From Floridanema aerugineum (GTDB lineage: Bacteria; Cyanobacteriota; Cyanobacteriia; Cyanobacteriales; Aerosakkonemataceae), in the NCBI RefSeq assembly GCF_041929345.1, contig NZ_JBHFNQ010000090.1, positions 97,090 through 161,089 on the forward strand: a DNA stretch of 64,000 nt, read 5' to 3'. The position numbers and the translations under genes were made by a program. Numbering within the stretch: the first letter of the stretch is position 1; each line of letters opens with the position of its first letter. The notes beneath the pieces are model-generated. The model searched no databases, was not told the origin of the DNA, and saw nothing but the letters and a program-made list of their open reading frames with translations. Positions 55,430-64,000 of this stretch are shown here, piece by piece.

Positions 55430-55650
55430 ATTTTAAACTGATAGTTTTTTCTAGTTTAATAACTGCATTAATTGGGGCAACGATCGGATTCACTGCGGGT
55501 GGACTTTTTCGCCCTAGATTTAGCAGTCGAATTTACCGAGATATGCACCGGAATTATACTGTAGTGGGTGGTGTAAGTGGATTAGTTATTGGTGGTTGTC
55601 AAGAATCAATTAGACAGCTGAAAAAACAGCGAGATGAGGAAGAGGAGTAA
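55426..55650 (+). CDS. Small membrane protein of the RND operon
   Basis: 74 residues, overlapping the permease stop by 4 bp (ATGA). One hydrophobic hairpin (LIVFSSLITALIGATIGFTA) and a second glycine-rich segment (TVVGGVSGLVIGG), then a polar tail. No family recognised; tight coupling suggests a pump accessory. Confidence 0.7.
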   Translation: MNFKLIVFSSLITALIGATIGFTAGGLFRPRFSSRIYRDMHRNYTVVGGVSGLVIGGCQESIRQLKKQRDEEEE

Positions 55651-55722
55651 GGGGGCACAGGGGCACAGGGGCACAGGGGCAGGAGAGAATAATTTAATTT
55701 AAAATTTAGTTTTGCTGAATCT

Positions 55723-55756
55723 AGATCCCCGACTTCGCAGAAGAAGTCGGGGATCT
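55723..55756. terminator. GATCCCCGACTTC hairpin
   Basis: AGATCCCCGACTTC - GCAGAA - GAAGTCGGGGATCT, a perfect 14-bp hairpin 72 bp after the efflux operon. Same repeat as at 48,762-48,793. Confidence 0.6.
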
Positions 55757-55864
55757 GGGCAACGTAGATTAAAAGAATACAAAAGTAGCGAGAGGCAAAT
55801 CCATTCTTCTGGTTTAATCGTTAGCGGATAGTACCACTAGATATAAACAAAGGAAGTTGATTTT

Positions 55865-57151
55865 ATGGTAGCGATCGCATCCATTCATGGCAGAGAAATT
55901 CTTGACTCTCGCGGCAACCCAACAGTTGAAGTTGATATTGTGCTAGAAGATGGTAGCAAAGGACGGGCAGCAGTACCCTCTGGCGCTTCTACCGGAAGTC
56001 GGGAAGCTCTAGAACTGAGGGACTCAGAACCACGCTATCTGGGCAAAGGCGTACTCAAGGCAGTGAAAAATGTCAATGAAATCATCGCCCCTGCCCTCAT
56101 CGGCGCAGATGCCAGCGATCAAGCGGGTGTAGACAACAAAATGCTGGAAATGGATGGCACTGAGTACAAATCTAACTTAGGTGCCAACTCGATTTTAGGC
56201 GTATCAATGGCAGTGGCAAGGGCGGCAGCAAATTCGGCAGGTTTACCACTTTACCGCTACTTAGGCGGCGATGATGCAGTATTACTGCCTGTGCCCATGT
56301 TTAATATTCTCAATGGCGGTGCCCATGCTGATAATAACGTAGACTTTCAAGAGTTTATGATCGGCCCTGTGGGAGCACCAACTTTCAGCGAATCTTTACG
56401 CATGGGGGCGGAAATTTATCACGCCCTAAAATCGATTTTGAAGAAGAAAGGTTACGGTACTGGAGTAGGCGATGAAGGCGGTTTTGCGCCTAGTTTGAAA
56501 AGTAATGTGGAAGCAATTGAGGTAATTTTAGAAGGAATTGAAAAGGTAGGATTAAAAGCTGGGGAAGATGTAGCGATCGCACTCGATCCTGCAACTAGTG
56601 AATTGTACCGAGAAGAAGACGGCAAATACGAGTTTTACAAGTCCGATAAAAGTCGGAAAACTACCGAAGAAATGATCGATCTTTGGGAAGGTTGGGTAAA
56701 CCAATATCCAATTATTTCCATTGAAGACGGTTTAGGCGAAAAAGATTGGTCAGGTTGGCAACTTATAACCAAACGTTTGGGCAGTAGAATTCAATTGGTA
56801 GGGGATGACGCATTTGTTACCAACCCGGCAATTATCCGAAAAGCGATCGCCGATGGCGTAGGTAATTCTGTTTTAATTAAAGTTAACCAAATTGGTTCGA
56901 TTACAGAAACTTTAAACGCCATTAAAGAAGCTACAGCTGCCGGATATACTAACATGACCAGTCACCGTTCTGGCGAAACTCCTGATGATTTTATCGCAGA
57001 TTTAGCAGTTGCTACTGGTTCGGGACAAATCAAAACTGGTGCGCCTTGTCGCGGAGAAAGACTCGCTAAATATAACCAACTACTTCGCATTGAAGAAGAG
57101 TTAGGAAGTAAAGCAGTTTATTCTGGTTGGTCGAAGTTTAAAAAAGGGTAA
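55865..57151 (+). CDS. eno: Enolase
   Basis: 428 residues, canonical: start IASIHGREILDSRGNPTVEV, the mobile loop SGASTGSREALELRD, metal-binding Asp/Glu in IALDPATSELY and ISIEDGLGEKDW, and the signature LVGDDAFVTNPAIIRKAIADG with VLIKVNQIGSITETL. Interconverts 2-phosphoglycerate and phosphoenolpyruvate. AAAGGAAGTTG precedes the ATG. Confidence 0.97.
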   Translation: MVAIASIHGREILDSRGNPTVEVDIVLEDGSKGRAAVPSGASTGSREALELRDSEPRYLGKGVLKAVKNVNEIIAPALIGADASDQAGVDNKMLEMDGTEYKSNLGANSILGVSMAVARAAANSAGLPLYRYLGGDDAVLLPVPMFNILNGGAHADNNVDFQEFMIGPVGAPTFSESLRMGAEIYHALKSILKKKGYGTGVGDEGGFAPSLKSNVEAIEVILEGIEKVGLKAGEDVAIALDPATSELYREEDGKYEFYKSDKSRKTTEEMIDLWEGWVNQYPIISIEDGLGEKDWSGWQLITKRLGSRIQLVGDDAFVTNPAIIRKAIADGVGNSVLIKVNQIGSITETLNAIKEATAAGYTNMTSHRSGETPDDFIADLAVATGSGQIKTGAPCRGERLAKYNQLLRIEEELGSKAVYSGWSKFKKG

Positions 57152-57614
57152 ATAATATAAGGAAGAGGAGAGAATTAAGGTAATTTTCTCTTCTTTCTTT
57201 TTATTTGCGGTGAAACAGAAAAACTCGGATGTTTCCCAAAGGTATAAAGTATACTGAGATCTTGCACCAGTGCCAAAATCCGCCTGGGACTCAAGTCCCA
57301 GGCTCATAGCTAAACTCCTCTATCATAGGACTAAATAGTTAGTATTCAAAGGCTTTTAGTCCATTTTAATGGACTTGAGCTATTAGCCTGCGAATTGATA
57401 AGGCAGGCGGGCTAGAAACGCAGGTGCAAGATCTAAGTATAGGAATCTTCTTTGTTGGGTACAAAAGATTTTTTTTGGAACCACGTTAGCGAAGCGTGCG
57501 CGTAGCGCATAGACACGAAGGACGCGAAGGAAGATGGTTTTGGAGAATTAAAAACAAGAGAAATGCTGCTTATTAAATTTAGCTGCAAAGCAGCTTATTT
57601 CCCTTGTTTTAATT
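57152..57614. repeat. Gene-free stretch with dispersed repeats
   Basis: Contains a GCCTGGGACT/AGTCCCAGGC palindrome (~57,283-57,303), a TAGTCC...GGACT hairpin (~57,356-57,374), GCCTGC...GCAGGC words (~57,387-57,407), and a GCGTGCGCGTAGCGC palindrome (~57,495-57,510) flanked by ACGCGAAGGACGCGAAGG. All are types of cyanobacterial intergenic repeat. No gene. Confidence 0.75.
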
Positions 57615-58355
57615 CTAAATTGACGAATTTTTGTTCACTGTAGGAAGCAATTTTATTTGGCTGACAGTTCCACTACCTATTGCCCAGTTATAACTTAATC
57701 CATTGTTAAAGATTAATTTGGCTTTGATAGTTTGGTTAGGTAAATTGGCTAATTGCTTGGCAACAGGCATCAGGTCAAATCGAGCAAAACCCATACTACA
57801 ATCAACAGGGGGAAAATAAATAGGTGCCCCAAAACCCCAATCATAACCAAATGGATCGTAGAACGGGTCGGTATAATATGCTCCTGGAATATATTGTCCA
57901 GGGATTACTTGCGTCGTTTGAGAAACCGATGTTTTGATGAATTGATTAATCACAACAATGGGTTTATTGTTGGCATCAAGCAAGACTACATCGGTAAGGT
58001 AAGCCCCTGTGTTGGCGATATCTTCCTTATTAACACAGTAGTTGACGTTTAGCTGTAACCGATTTTGATTGGGAATATTGATCCAGGTATCAAATACTCC
58101 AACTTCAGATGCTCCAGCTTTATAATCGCGATCTTTAATTAAATATGCAGGCCCAATTGTAAATATCTTACTGTATGGTGCTTTTTTGAACTCGGTGCGA
58201 ATTTCTGATAAAGCTAAAGGGGTTAAGTTTTGAGCATTCCCCAAAGATGAAACGGTTAAAACGGCACCAAAAGCGATCGCAGAACTAGCGATCGTTGTTT
58301 GCAAAAATAGCTTTTTGAATCGCGAAAAATCGAATTGCATCAAATTTATCCTCAC
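57615..58355 (-). CDS. Secreted hypothetical protein
   Basis: 246 residues: signal peptide (about residues 15-41, ending SSLGNAQ), then a beta-rich domain with an aromatic/proline patch (QYIPGAYYTDPFYDPFGYDW). One or two cysteines (VNYCVN, VDCSMG) may form a disulphide. No family recognised. Transcribed away from the repeat-rich gap after eno. Confidence 0.6.
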   Translation of the reverse strand: MRINLMQFDFSRFKKLFLQTTIASSAIAFGAVLTVSSLGNAQNLTPLALSEIRTEFKKAPYSKIFTIGPAYLIKDRDYKAGASEVGVFDTWINIPNQNRLQLNVNYCVNKEDIANTGAYLTDVVLLDANNKPIVVINQFIKTSVSQTTQVIPGQYIPGAYYTDPFYDPFGYDWGFGAPIYFPPVDCSMGFARFDLMPVAKQLANLPNQTIKAKLIFNNGLSYNWAIGSGTVSQIKLLPTVNKNSSI

Positions 58356-58759
58356 TAAAACTTTGCTATATTCTCAGATATTGCGTTTTAGTTCGCCAAA
58401 TCTGAAACTGCAAAACTCGAAGCCACTATAAAAATAGGATAAAAAGGTGACAAATTGGTGAAAAGAGTAGTTTCAATAGTGAAAGTTAGAGCTAAGTTGT
58501 TCCCAATTAGATCGGAGTTTCTTAGTTGAGGAGCGATCGTCTTGACTGGAAATAATGGGATACAAGTTCCGTCCTTTTAGGACGGCTTTATTATTACCCC
58601 TCAAGTTAATCCAAAAAAGTGAAAAACTAGTGCAATTAACAAATCCTTGTAGCAAATTTATAAGAAGTATTTAGACCGCATTTGAATCCCCTAATTTGAT
58701 AAATTGATTAATGATAAAAATTGGTTTACTGTAACTTTTACACTGGTTAAAAATTTGCC
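58356..58759. other. Gene-free stretch with a short hairpin
   Basis: AT-rich region without a credible gene. A CCGTCCT-TTT-AGGACGG hairpin at ~58,569-58,585 followed by CTTTATTATT could terminate a plus-strand transcript. Otherwise nothing notable. Confidence 0.5.
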
Positions 58760-59545
58760 ATGACGGACAAAATTTCCCAACTTCCCGAATTTATCTTTGG
58801 TCCCCTCTCCACTTCTCAAGGGTGATTGCAACAAACCCGAATGGCGCGAGTTGGACTATTTCACGACCTCACTCTCAATCCGATCGATCCCACAGAAAAC
58901 GAACCGATTTTAATCGCGGTGCGAGTAGGTGTAGAGATTGCTGTCAAAGGCGGGATTCGGATTATTTTAGATTACGTGGTAAATCATGTCTCCAGCGAAC
59001 ACGCTGCTTTTCAGACAGCTTTGGGCGATCAACAACACCCGACATATAATTGGTTTCGTTTTCGCAACCATCCATTAGAATACGATTGTTTTTTTGATGT
59101 TCCCGGTCAACCAGAAGTTAATTCCGATCATCCCGGAGTTCGCGAGCATTTTATCCAAAACGCCTGCATCTGGTTGCAACAAGGTTGTGATGGCTTTCGG
59201 TTAGACTATGCTCATGGTGTGAGTCATGCCTTTTGGTCAGTGTTTCGAGAAGCAACCCGACGCATAAAATCTGATAGTGTAACGCTGGGAGAAATTACCC
59301 AACCACCATCAGTAATGCGATCGTACATCGGACGAATGGATGGCTGTTTAGACTTTAGATTATTAGAACTCCTGCGAGGTTTCTTTGCCTTTGAAAGCTT
59401 GAGCGTCAGTCAGTTCGATCGCGCTATAGAACAACATTTAGCTTACTTCGGATCAAGTTTAGTCTTACCCAGTTTCTTAGATAACCATGATATGAATCGA
59501 TTTTTGTGGTTGGTAAAGATAGTAACTTTGGCTCTTTCAGGTTAA
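58760..59545 (+). pseudogene. GH13 alpha-glucosidase/amylase remnant
   Basis: The frame from the ATG at 58,760 has a TGA at 58,823-58,825, then continues in the same frame through GH13 segments: LDYVVNHVSS (region I), GFRLDYAHGVS (region II with nucleophile Asp), TLGEITQ (region III with the Glu) and SFLDNHDMNRFLWL (region IV). The N-terminal barrel and the whole C-terminus are missing. Another GH13 piece lies at the window end on the other strand. Confidence 0.85.
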
Positions 59546-59934
59546 TGGGAAAAAATTCATTAATCTTTTGGGAAAAGACTATTTTTCACTGGTCTGTCAC
59601 TTTCTAGTTGTAGAGTATTTGCAATTCATATTTATTATGTTAATGATTGGTTCTCACCCTGCTACGACTCAGAGGAATGTCCTGGTGCATGAGTTTGTCA
59701 CCGATAAGGGCAGTATACGAAAAGGTTTACCCTGCCAGCCCAGTTATTTCCGACGAAGGTGAGGGCATCTGGAAGCGGTTTGGCAGATGCTTTTAGCAAG
59801 GTTGGGGCGACCCTGGGAATTTTTTTGTTGCCCAGTATCAAAGCTGCTTTTGGTATTCCCACTGTTCTGTATTCCCACTGTTCTGATGTTGATGGCGATC
59901 GTTTCCTGTTTGGGTTGTAATTTCTTGGAGGGAA
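59546..59934 (+). pseudogene. MFS transporter C-terminal remnant
   Basis: From base 59,735 a frame reads PAQLFPTKVRASGSGLADAF, then SKVGATLGIFLLPSIKAAFG, the last helices of a sugar/phosphate-type MFS transporter. A 16-bp tandem duplication (TATTCCCACTGTTCTG twice, ~59,853-59,884) then shifts the frame before MLMAIVSCLGC. The upstream part (59,546-59,734) shows no recognisable gene. Remnant of an MFS gene next to the proton pump. Confidence 0.75.
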
Positions 59935-59940
59935 TTTTGC

Positions 59941-62454
59941 ATGAGTTCTACACCGACTGCCACAAAAGGTAATGGCAAACAAACAGATTTGGCAGATATG
60001 CCAATGGATTTGTTGATAAAAACGCTCAAATCCTCTGCTGATGGTTTGAGCCAGAATGAAGCTCATGCACGTCTTTCCCAAGATGGTTACAACGAGCTAC
60101 CGGAGAAGAAAGAAAGCCCCTTGCTGAAGTTTCTGTCATTTTTCTGGAATCCATTTTCCTGGATGATTGAAGCTGCGATCCTTTTCTCTGCGATCGTCGG
60201 AGATTGGGTAGACTTTGCCATTATTTCAGTTCTTCTGTTGGCGAATGGCTTGATTGGCTATTTTGAGGAAAAAACCGCTGGGGATGCAGTTGCGGCACTC
60301 AAGGCTCAATTAGCCCTGAATGCAAAAGCCAAACGAGATGGCAAGTGGGTGACAGTTCCAGCGCGGGAGTTGGTGCCAGGAGATGTGATTCAATTGAAAA
60401 TTGGCGATGTGATCCCAGCCGATGCTCGTTTATTAAAGGGAGATCTGGTGAAGATCGATCAGGCTGCTTTGACTGGGGAATCGTTGCCAGTAACCCGATC
60501 GTCAGGACAGCAGATTTATTCGGGTTCGGTAATGAAACAGGGGAATGCAGAAGCGATCGTCAATGGTACAGGTATTAATACCTTTTTTGGCAAAACTGCG
60601 AATCTAGTCGCCCAAACCGCGAATGTCAGCCACTTTCAAAAAGCGGTTTTGAAGGTGGGCGATTTTTTGATCGTCATTGCTCTATTGTTGATCGGCATCA
60701 TTATTCTAGTCAGACTATTTCAGGGGATCGATCTCCATCAAGGCGTAGATGTACTCAGATTATTAAAGTTCTGCTTGGTGTTGACGATCGCTTCTGTTCC
60801 CGTTGCTATGCCAACAGTGTTATCAGTCAGTATGTCAGTCGGTGCTAAACAGCTTTCTGAGAAAAATGCTCTAGTTACTCGTCTGTCATCGATCGAAGAA
60901 CTGGCGGGGATGAATATGCTTTGCTCTGATAAAACAGGCACCTTAACTCTAAATCAGTTGAGTTTGGGCGAACCATTTGTCATGTCTGGAGTGTCTCAGG
61001 ATGAGATCGTTCTGATGGCGGCGCTGGCATCTAAAAATCAGGATGGAGATCCGATTGATGCAGTCGTATTTCAGGGAGTCAAAGATCCAAAGCAATTGAT
61101 ACCTTATCAAGTCATCCAGTTCAAACCTTTTGATCCTGTCGGTAAACGCACAGAGGCAACTGTGAAAGGGTCAAATGGTCAAACCTTTAAAACGAGTAAG
61201 GGTGCGCCCCAAGTGATCCTGGATCTGGTTCCGAATCATACAGAGATTGCACCTGTTGTCAATCAACAAATTGACGAGTATGCTAAACGAGGTTATCGGG
61301 CTTTGGGAGTAGCGCGTACCGATGCTAATGGTGAGTGGCAATTTCTCGGCATTCTGCCCATGTTTGACCCACCTCGTTCCGATTCGCAAATCACCATTCA
61401 AAATGCTTTGAAGTTAGGCGTACCGATCAAAATGGTGACAGGCGATCAGGTAGCGATCGCCAAAGAAACCTCCCGTCAATTAGGATTGGGACAGAACATT
61501 GTGGATGCTAATGTCTTTCGGGAAGCACCCACGCAACAGGAGACTTCATTGGATCAGCAGATCCTACAGGCGGATGGATTCGGACAAGTGTTTCCCGAAG
61601 ATAAATTCCACATTGTCGATGTCTTGCAAAAACAGGGTTACATTGTTGGCATGACGGGGGATGGTGTCAATGATGCCCCAGCATTGAAAAAGGCTGATGT
61701 GGGGATTGCTGTATCTGGTGCAACTGATGCGGCTCGTTCCGCAGCTGATATTGTACTCTCAACTCCGGGGCTTTCGGTGATTGTGGATGCGATTAAACTC
61801 AGTCGCCAAATCTTTGAACGCATGACTAGCTATACCCTTTATCGGATCGTTGCCACGATTCAAATTTTGGTGTTTACCACACTGGCAATTCTGTTTTTCA
61901 ACACTTATCCGATTACAGCAATCATGATCGTTTTCTTGGCGATTTTGAATGATGGCGCGATCGTCACGATCGCTTATGATAATGCCCGGATTCCGAAGAC
62001 ACCGCAACAATGGAATATGAGTCAAGTATTGACCCTATCATCGGTTCTAGGAACCATCTGTGTTATTGCTACCTTTTTGTTGTATTACTTGTGCGATCGC
62101 TTTTGGCAACTTAACTCGGCGCAAACGCAGACTTATATCTTCCTCAATATCGCCCTGTTAGGCATGATGACGCTTTATTCAGTCCGCACCCGACGCGCTT
62201 TCTGGACTATGCCACCCGCTAAAAGTTTAGCCCTAGCCACAGGTGCTTCTGTTATCATCTCCTCCTGCATTGCACTATTTGGTATTTTGATTGCGCCGAT
62301 TGGACTCCAAGGTGTATGGTTTAGTTGGTTGTATGCTTTGGTTTGGTTCCTGGCGATCGATCGGGTCAAATTAGCAGTTTATTCCCTTCTCAACCCAGCA
62401 AAAGCTGGCTTAGGCAAAACCTATCAAAGCCTCTGGCAACGGATCTCTGGTTAA
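59941..62454 (+). CDS. Plasma-membrane-type P-type H+-ATPase (PMA/P3A)
   Basis: 837 residues: cation-ATPase N-terminal domain, actuator motif TGESLPV (~residue 179), phosphorylation motif DKTGTLTLN with the Asp near residue 330, nucleotide domain and hinge TGDGVNDAPALKKADVGIAV. About ten membrane helices. The family exports protons at ATP cost, as fungal and plant PMA. AATTTTGC with GGAGGG upstream supports the ATG. Found beside debris of an MFS transporter and a PPK2 gene, suggesting a transferred module. Confidence 0.92.
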   Translation: MSSTPTATKGNGKQTDLADMPMDLLIKTLKSSADGLSQNEAHARLSQDGYNELPEKKESPLLKFLSFFWNPFSWMIEAAILFSAIVGDWVDFAIISVLLLANGLIGYFEEKTAGDAVAALKAQLALNAKAKRDGKWVTVPARELVPGDVIQLKIGDVIPADARLLKGDLVKIDQAALTGESLPVTRSSGQQIYSGSVMKQGNAEAIVNGTGINTFFGKTANLVAQTANVSHFQKAVLKVGDFLIVIALLLIGIIILVRLFQGIDLHQGVDVLRLLKFCLVLTIASVPVAMPTVLSVSMSVGAKQLSEKNALVTRLSSIEELAGMNMLCSDKTGTLTLNQLSLGEPFVMSGVSQDEIVLMAALASKNQDGDPIDAVVFQGVKDPKQLIPYQVIQFKPFDPVGKRTEATVKGSNGQTFKTSKGAPQVILDLVPNHTEIAPVVNQQIDEYAKRGYRALGVARTDANGEWQFLGILPMFDPPRSDSQITIQNALKLGVPIKMVTGDQVAIAKETSRQLGLGQNIVDANVFREAPTQQETSLDQQILQADGFGQVFPEDKFHIVDVLQKQGYIVGMTGDGVNDAPALKKADVGIAVSGATDAARSAADIVLSTPGLSVIVDAIKLSRQIFERMTSYTLYRIVATIQILVFTTLAILFFNTYPITAIMIVFLAILNDGAIVTIAYDNARIPKTPQQWNMSQVLTLSSVLGTICVIATFLLYYLCDRFWQLNSAQTQTYIFLNIALLGMMTLYSVRTRRAFWTMPPAKSLALATGASVIISSCIALFGILIAPIGLQGVWFSWLYALVWFLAIDRVKLAVYSLLNPAKAGLGKTYQSLWQRISG

Positions 62455-62474
62455 AACTCGACTAAGATTTGGGA

Positions 62475-62625
62475 CTTACGAGATCCCCCAACCCCCTTAA
62501 AAAGGGGGCTTGATTAAGTTCCCCCCTTATTAAGGGGGCTAGTGTTTGGCGGTTTCCGAAGTTAACGCCACATTTAAGGCTTGATTAAGTTCCCCCCTTA
62601 TTAAGGGGGGCTAGGGGGGATCTAA
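62475..62625. repeat. Dispersed CCCCCCTTATTAAGGGGGG repeats
   Basis: Three copies between the ATPase and PPK2 genes: GATCCCCCAACCCCCTTAAAAAGGGGG, CCCCCCTTATTAAGGGGG at ~62,521, and a full copy at ~62,594-62,620 ending GGGGGGATC. Same family as 9,419-9,482 and 37,470-37,680. Confidence 0.85.
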
Positions 62626-62735
62626 ATTTCAGGCAGAGAATGCGTCAATCCTGGTCAAACTTTCCACTTCCCTGTTCGCCTTTCTCTGCAAAATGTCCAG
62701 CTTTAAACCGATACCTTACAACCCTAACAATTAAT

Positions 62736-63623
62736 ATGAATAGCCCAATCAAATACGATGAACTGATTCAATTGTGCAAAGTGCCAACCGATCGAAAGAT
62801 TAATCTCCAAAAGGACTTTGACCCCAGTTACAAAGCTCATGAAGTGACAAAAGATGATGCAGAAGCACTGCTGACTCAAACCATTACCAAAATGGCTCAG
62901 TTACAGGATAAACTCTATGCTCAGAATACCTACGCTTTACTGTTGATATTTCAGGCGTTGGATGCAGCCGGAAAAGATGGCACAATCAAGCACGTCATGT
63001 CAGGTATAAATCCAGAAGGTTGTGAAGTTAACAGCTTCAAAGGCCCATCAGCAGAAGAATTACATCATGATTATTTATGGCGATGTGCAAAGGTGGTGCC
63101 AGAACGGGGACGGATTGGGATTTTTAATCGTTCCTACTACGAAGAAGTTTTGGTCGTGCGAGTGCATCCTGCATTTTTAGAGCGTCAACAACTGCCTGCG
63201 ATCGCCAAACAGGATATTTGGAAAAAGCGGTTTAAACAGATAAATAACTTTGAAGAATATTTGGTTGACAACGGCATTGTGATTCTAAAATTCTTTCTAA
63301 ATGTGTCCAAAGCAGAACAGAAAAATCGCTTTTTAGAACGAATTAATGAACCGGAAAAAAACTGGAAATTTTCCGCCAATGATGTCAAAGAACGGGATTT
63401 TTGGGATGACTACATGGGTGCTTTTGAAGATGTATTTAACCACACGAGTACAGAATGGGCTCCCTGGTACGTCATTCCTGCCGATCGCAAATGGTTTACC
63501 CATCTCGCTGTCAGCAGCATTATTTGCCACACCTTAGAGTCGCTCAATCTACAGTATCCAACCATTAGTGATGCTCAAAAACAGGAACTTCTGCAAGCCA
63601 AACAAAAGCTTGAAGGCGAATAG
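62736..63623 (+). CDS. ppk2: Polyphosphate kinase 2 (PPK2 family)
   Basis: 295 residues from the ATG at 62,736 (MNSPIKYDELIQLCKVPTDR). PPK2 core: Walker A-like LIFQALDAAGKDGTIKHVMS, the lid and Walker B region GRIGIFNRSYYEEVLVVRVH, and WKFSANDVKERDFWDDYMGA. PPK2 transfers phosphate between polyphosphate and nucleotides (ADP/ATP, or AMP/GDP depending on class). The upstream 32 codons of open frame are not used. Same direction as the H+-ATPase. Confidence 0.93.
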   Translation: MNSPIKYDELIQLCKVPTDRKINLQKDFDPSYKAHEVTKDDAEALLTQTITKMAQLQDKLYAQNTYALLLIFQALDAAGKDGTIKHVMSGINPEGCEVNSFKGPSAEELHHDYLWRCAKVVPERGRIGIFNRSYYEEVLVVRVHPAFLERQQLPAIAKQDIWKKRFKQINNFEEYLVDNGIVILKFFLNVSKAEQKNRFLERINEPEKNWKFSANDVKERDFWDDYMGAFEDVFNHTSTEWAPWYVIPADRKWFTHLAVSSIICHTLESLNLQYPTISDAQKQELLQAKQKLEGE

Positions 63624-63985
63624 ACATCTCCAGAAAAGTATCTAGAGATGTAATGATGCAGGTTGGTAGCTGCTAAGCTGTTACGCTGGGCACAGATGTC
63701 CTTGGGGATGTGTTTGGCAGCATCAATGCGGAAGCCGTCACAATCAGTTACAGCAATCCAATACTGGTAGCAGCGGATAATTGCATCCATTGTGGCTTTG
63801 TGGTAGCCATTGAGCTTTTTCAAGATGTTCTTCTTTTTAAATCTTGGCTTACCTCTTTTGGGAACTTTAAACCAATGCCCAAAAGCTTTTTGAAGATGCC
63901 GCAACGCCTCTTGAGGAGCGCATTTAGAAACCTCATAGTACCAAGGATTAGCTGATTTCACTTCTGCTACCAATCGCTTATGCAA
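63575..63985 (-). pseudogene. Fused debris: TnpB N-terminus joined to a GH13 fragment
   Basis: On the minus strand the first ~52 residues (ANPWYYEVSKCAPQEALRHL, then GKPRFKKK) are the N-terminus of an IS605-type TnpB/OrfB. They are followed in frame by IIRCYQYWIAVTDCDGFRID and AAKHIPKD, a GH13 region II. The sequence may begin beyond the window end. It is scrambled by the insertion of an IS element into the glycosidase gene, of which another part is at 58,760-59,545. The GH13-derived tail overlaps the PPK2 stop region. Confidence 0.75.
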
Positions 63986-64000
63986 GTCGATAGCTGTTGG

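Overview
The window is chromosomal DNA of a cyanobacterium, probably filamentous. The octamer GCGATCGC (HIP1) recurs throughout, housekeeping genes (scpB, glgA, hemC, eno) sit beside families typical of cyanobacteria (DUF760, DUF3611, RRM-type RNA-binding protein, MgsA-lipid kinase fusion, DUF1400 hydrolase, DUF4189), and many short dispersed cyanobacterial repeats fill the gaps.

Layout. Bases 1-17,000 are mostly core genes, interrupted by a toxin/antitoxin and toxin/immunity patch and a large HTH-NB-ARC-TPR gene (4.6-10.1 kb). Bases 17,000-43,000 are a large accessory region. Bases 43,400-57,200 return to core and transport genes (AI-2E permease, DUF3611, hydrolase, lipid kinase fusion, RND efflux pump, enolase). 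Bases 57,600-64,000 hold a P-type H+-ATPase and a PPK2 kinase inside debris of GH13, MFS and TnpB genes.

The accessory region is the main result. Left part (20.8-29.9 kb, plus strand): after a strong candidate promoter come three Y-RNA-like (YrlA-type) RNAs. Two contain almost complete tRNA cloverleaf mimics and one is an extended form. Then come a full-length ribosomal protein bL12 paralogue, a fourth Y-like RNA, a Ro60-like HEAT/vWA protein, several small proteins with good Shine-Dalgarno sequences, a Tpt1/KptA RNA 2'-phosphotransferase and an AAA+ ATPase. Right part (42.9 down to 34.5 kb, minus strand): 33 tRNA genes or tRNA-like genes with anticodons for all 20 amino acids, interleaved with homing-type endonucleases, a TIGR02452-like macrodomain protein, a second macrodomain protein and two more Y-like RNAs.

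One of those two array RNAs (34,860-35,067) keeps the Y-RNA stem and conserved junction, but its tRNA-like module is replaced by copies of two 23S rRNA elements: the sarcin-ricin loop and the L11-binding GTPase-associated centre. Both keep their signature loops on stems that carry compensatory changes. The left and right parts have matching promoters (TTGACA-18 nt-TAGTAT with GTAGTAT repeats) and the same 18-nt leader motif (17 of 18 identical), so they are probably co-regulated. My inference is an inducible system that supplies or displays tRNA and ribosomal factor-binding-site mimics together with RNA-repair enzymes, for example as decoys or replacements during tRNA or rRNA damage. I know of no description of an rRNA-mimic Y RNA. 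All RNA structures were read by eye.
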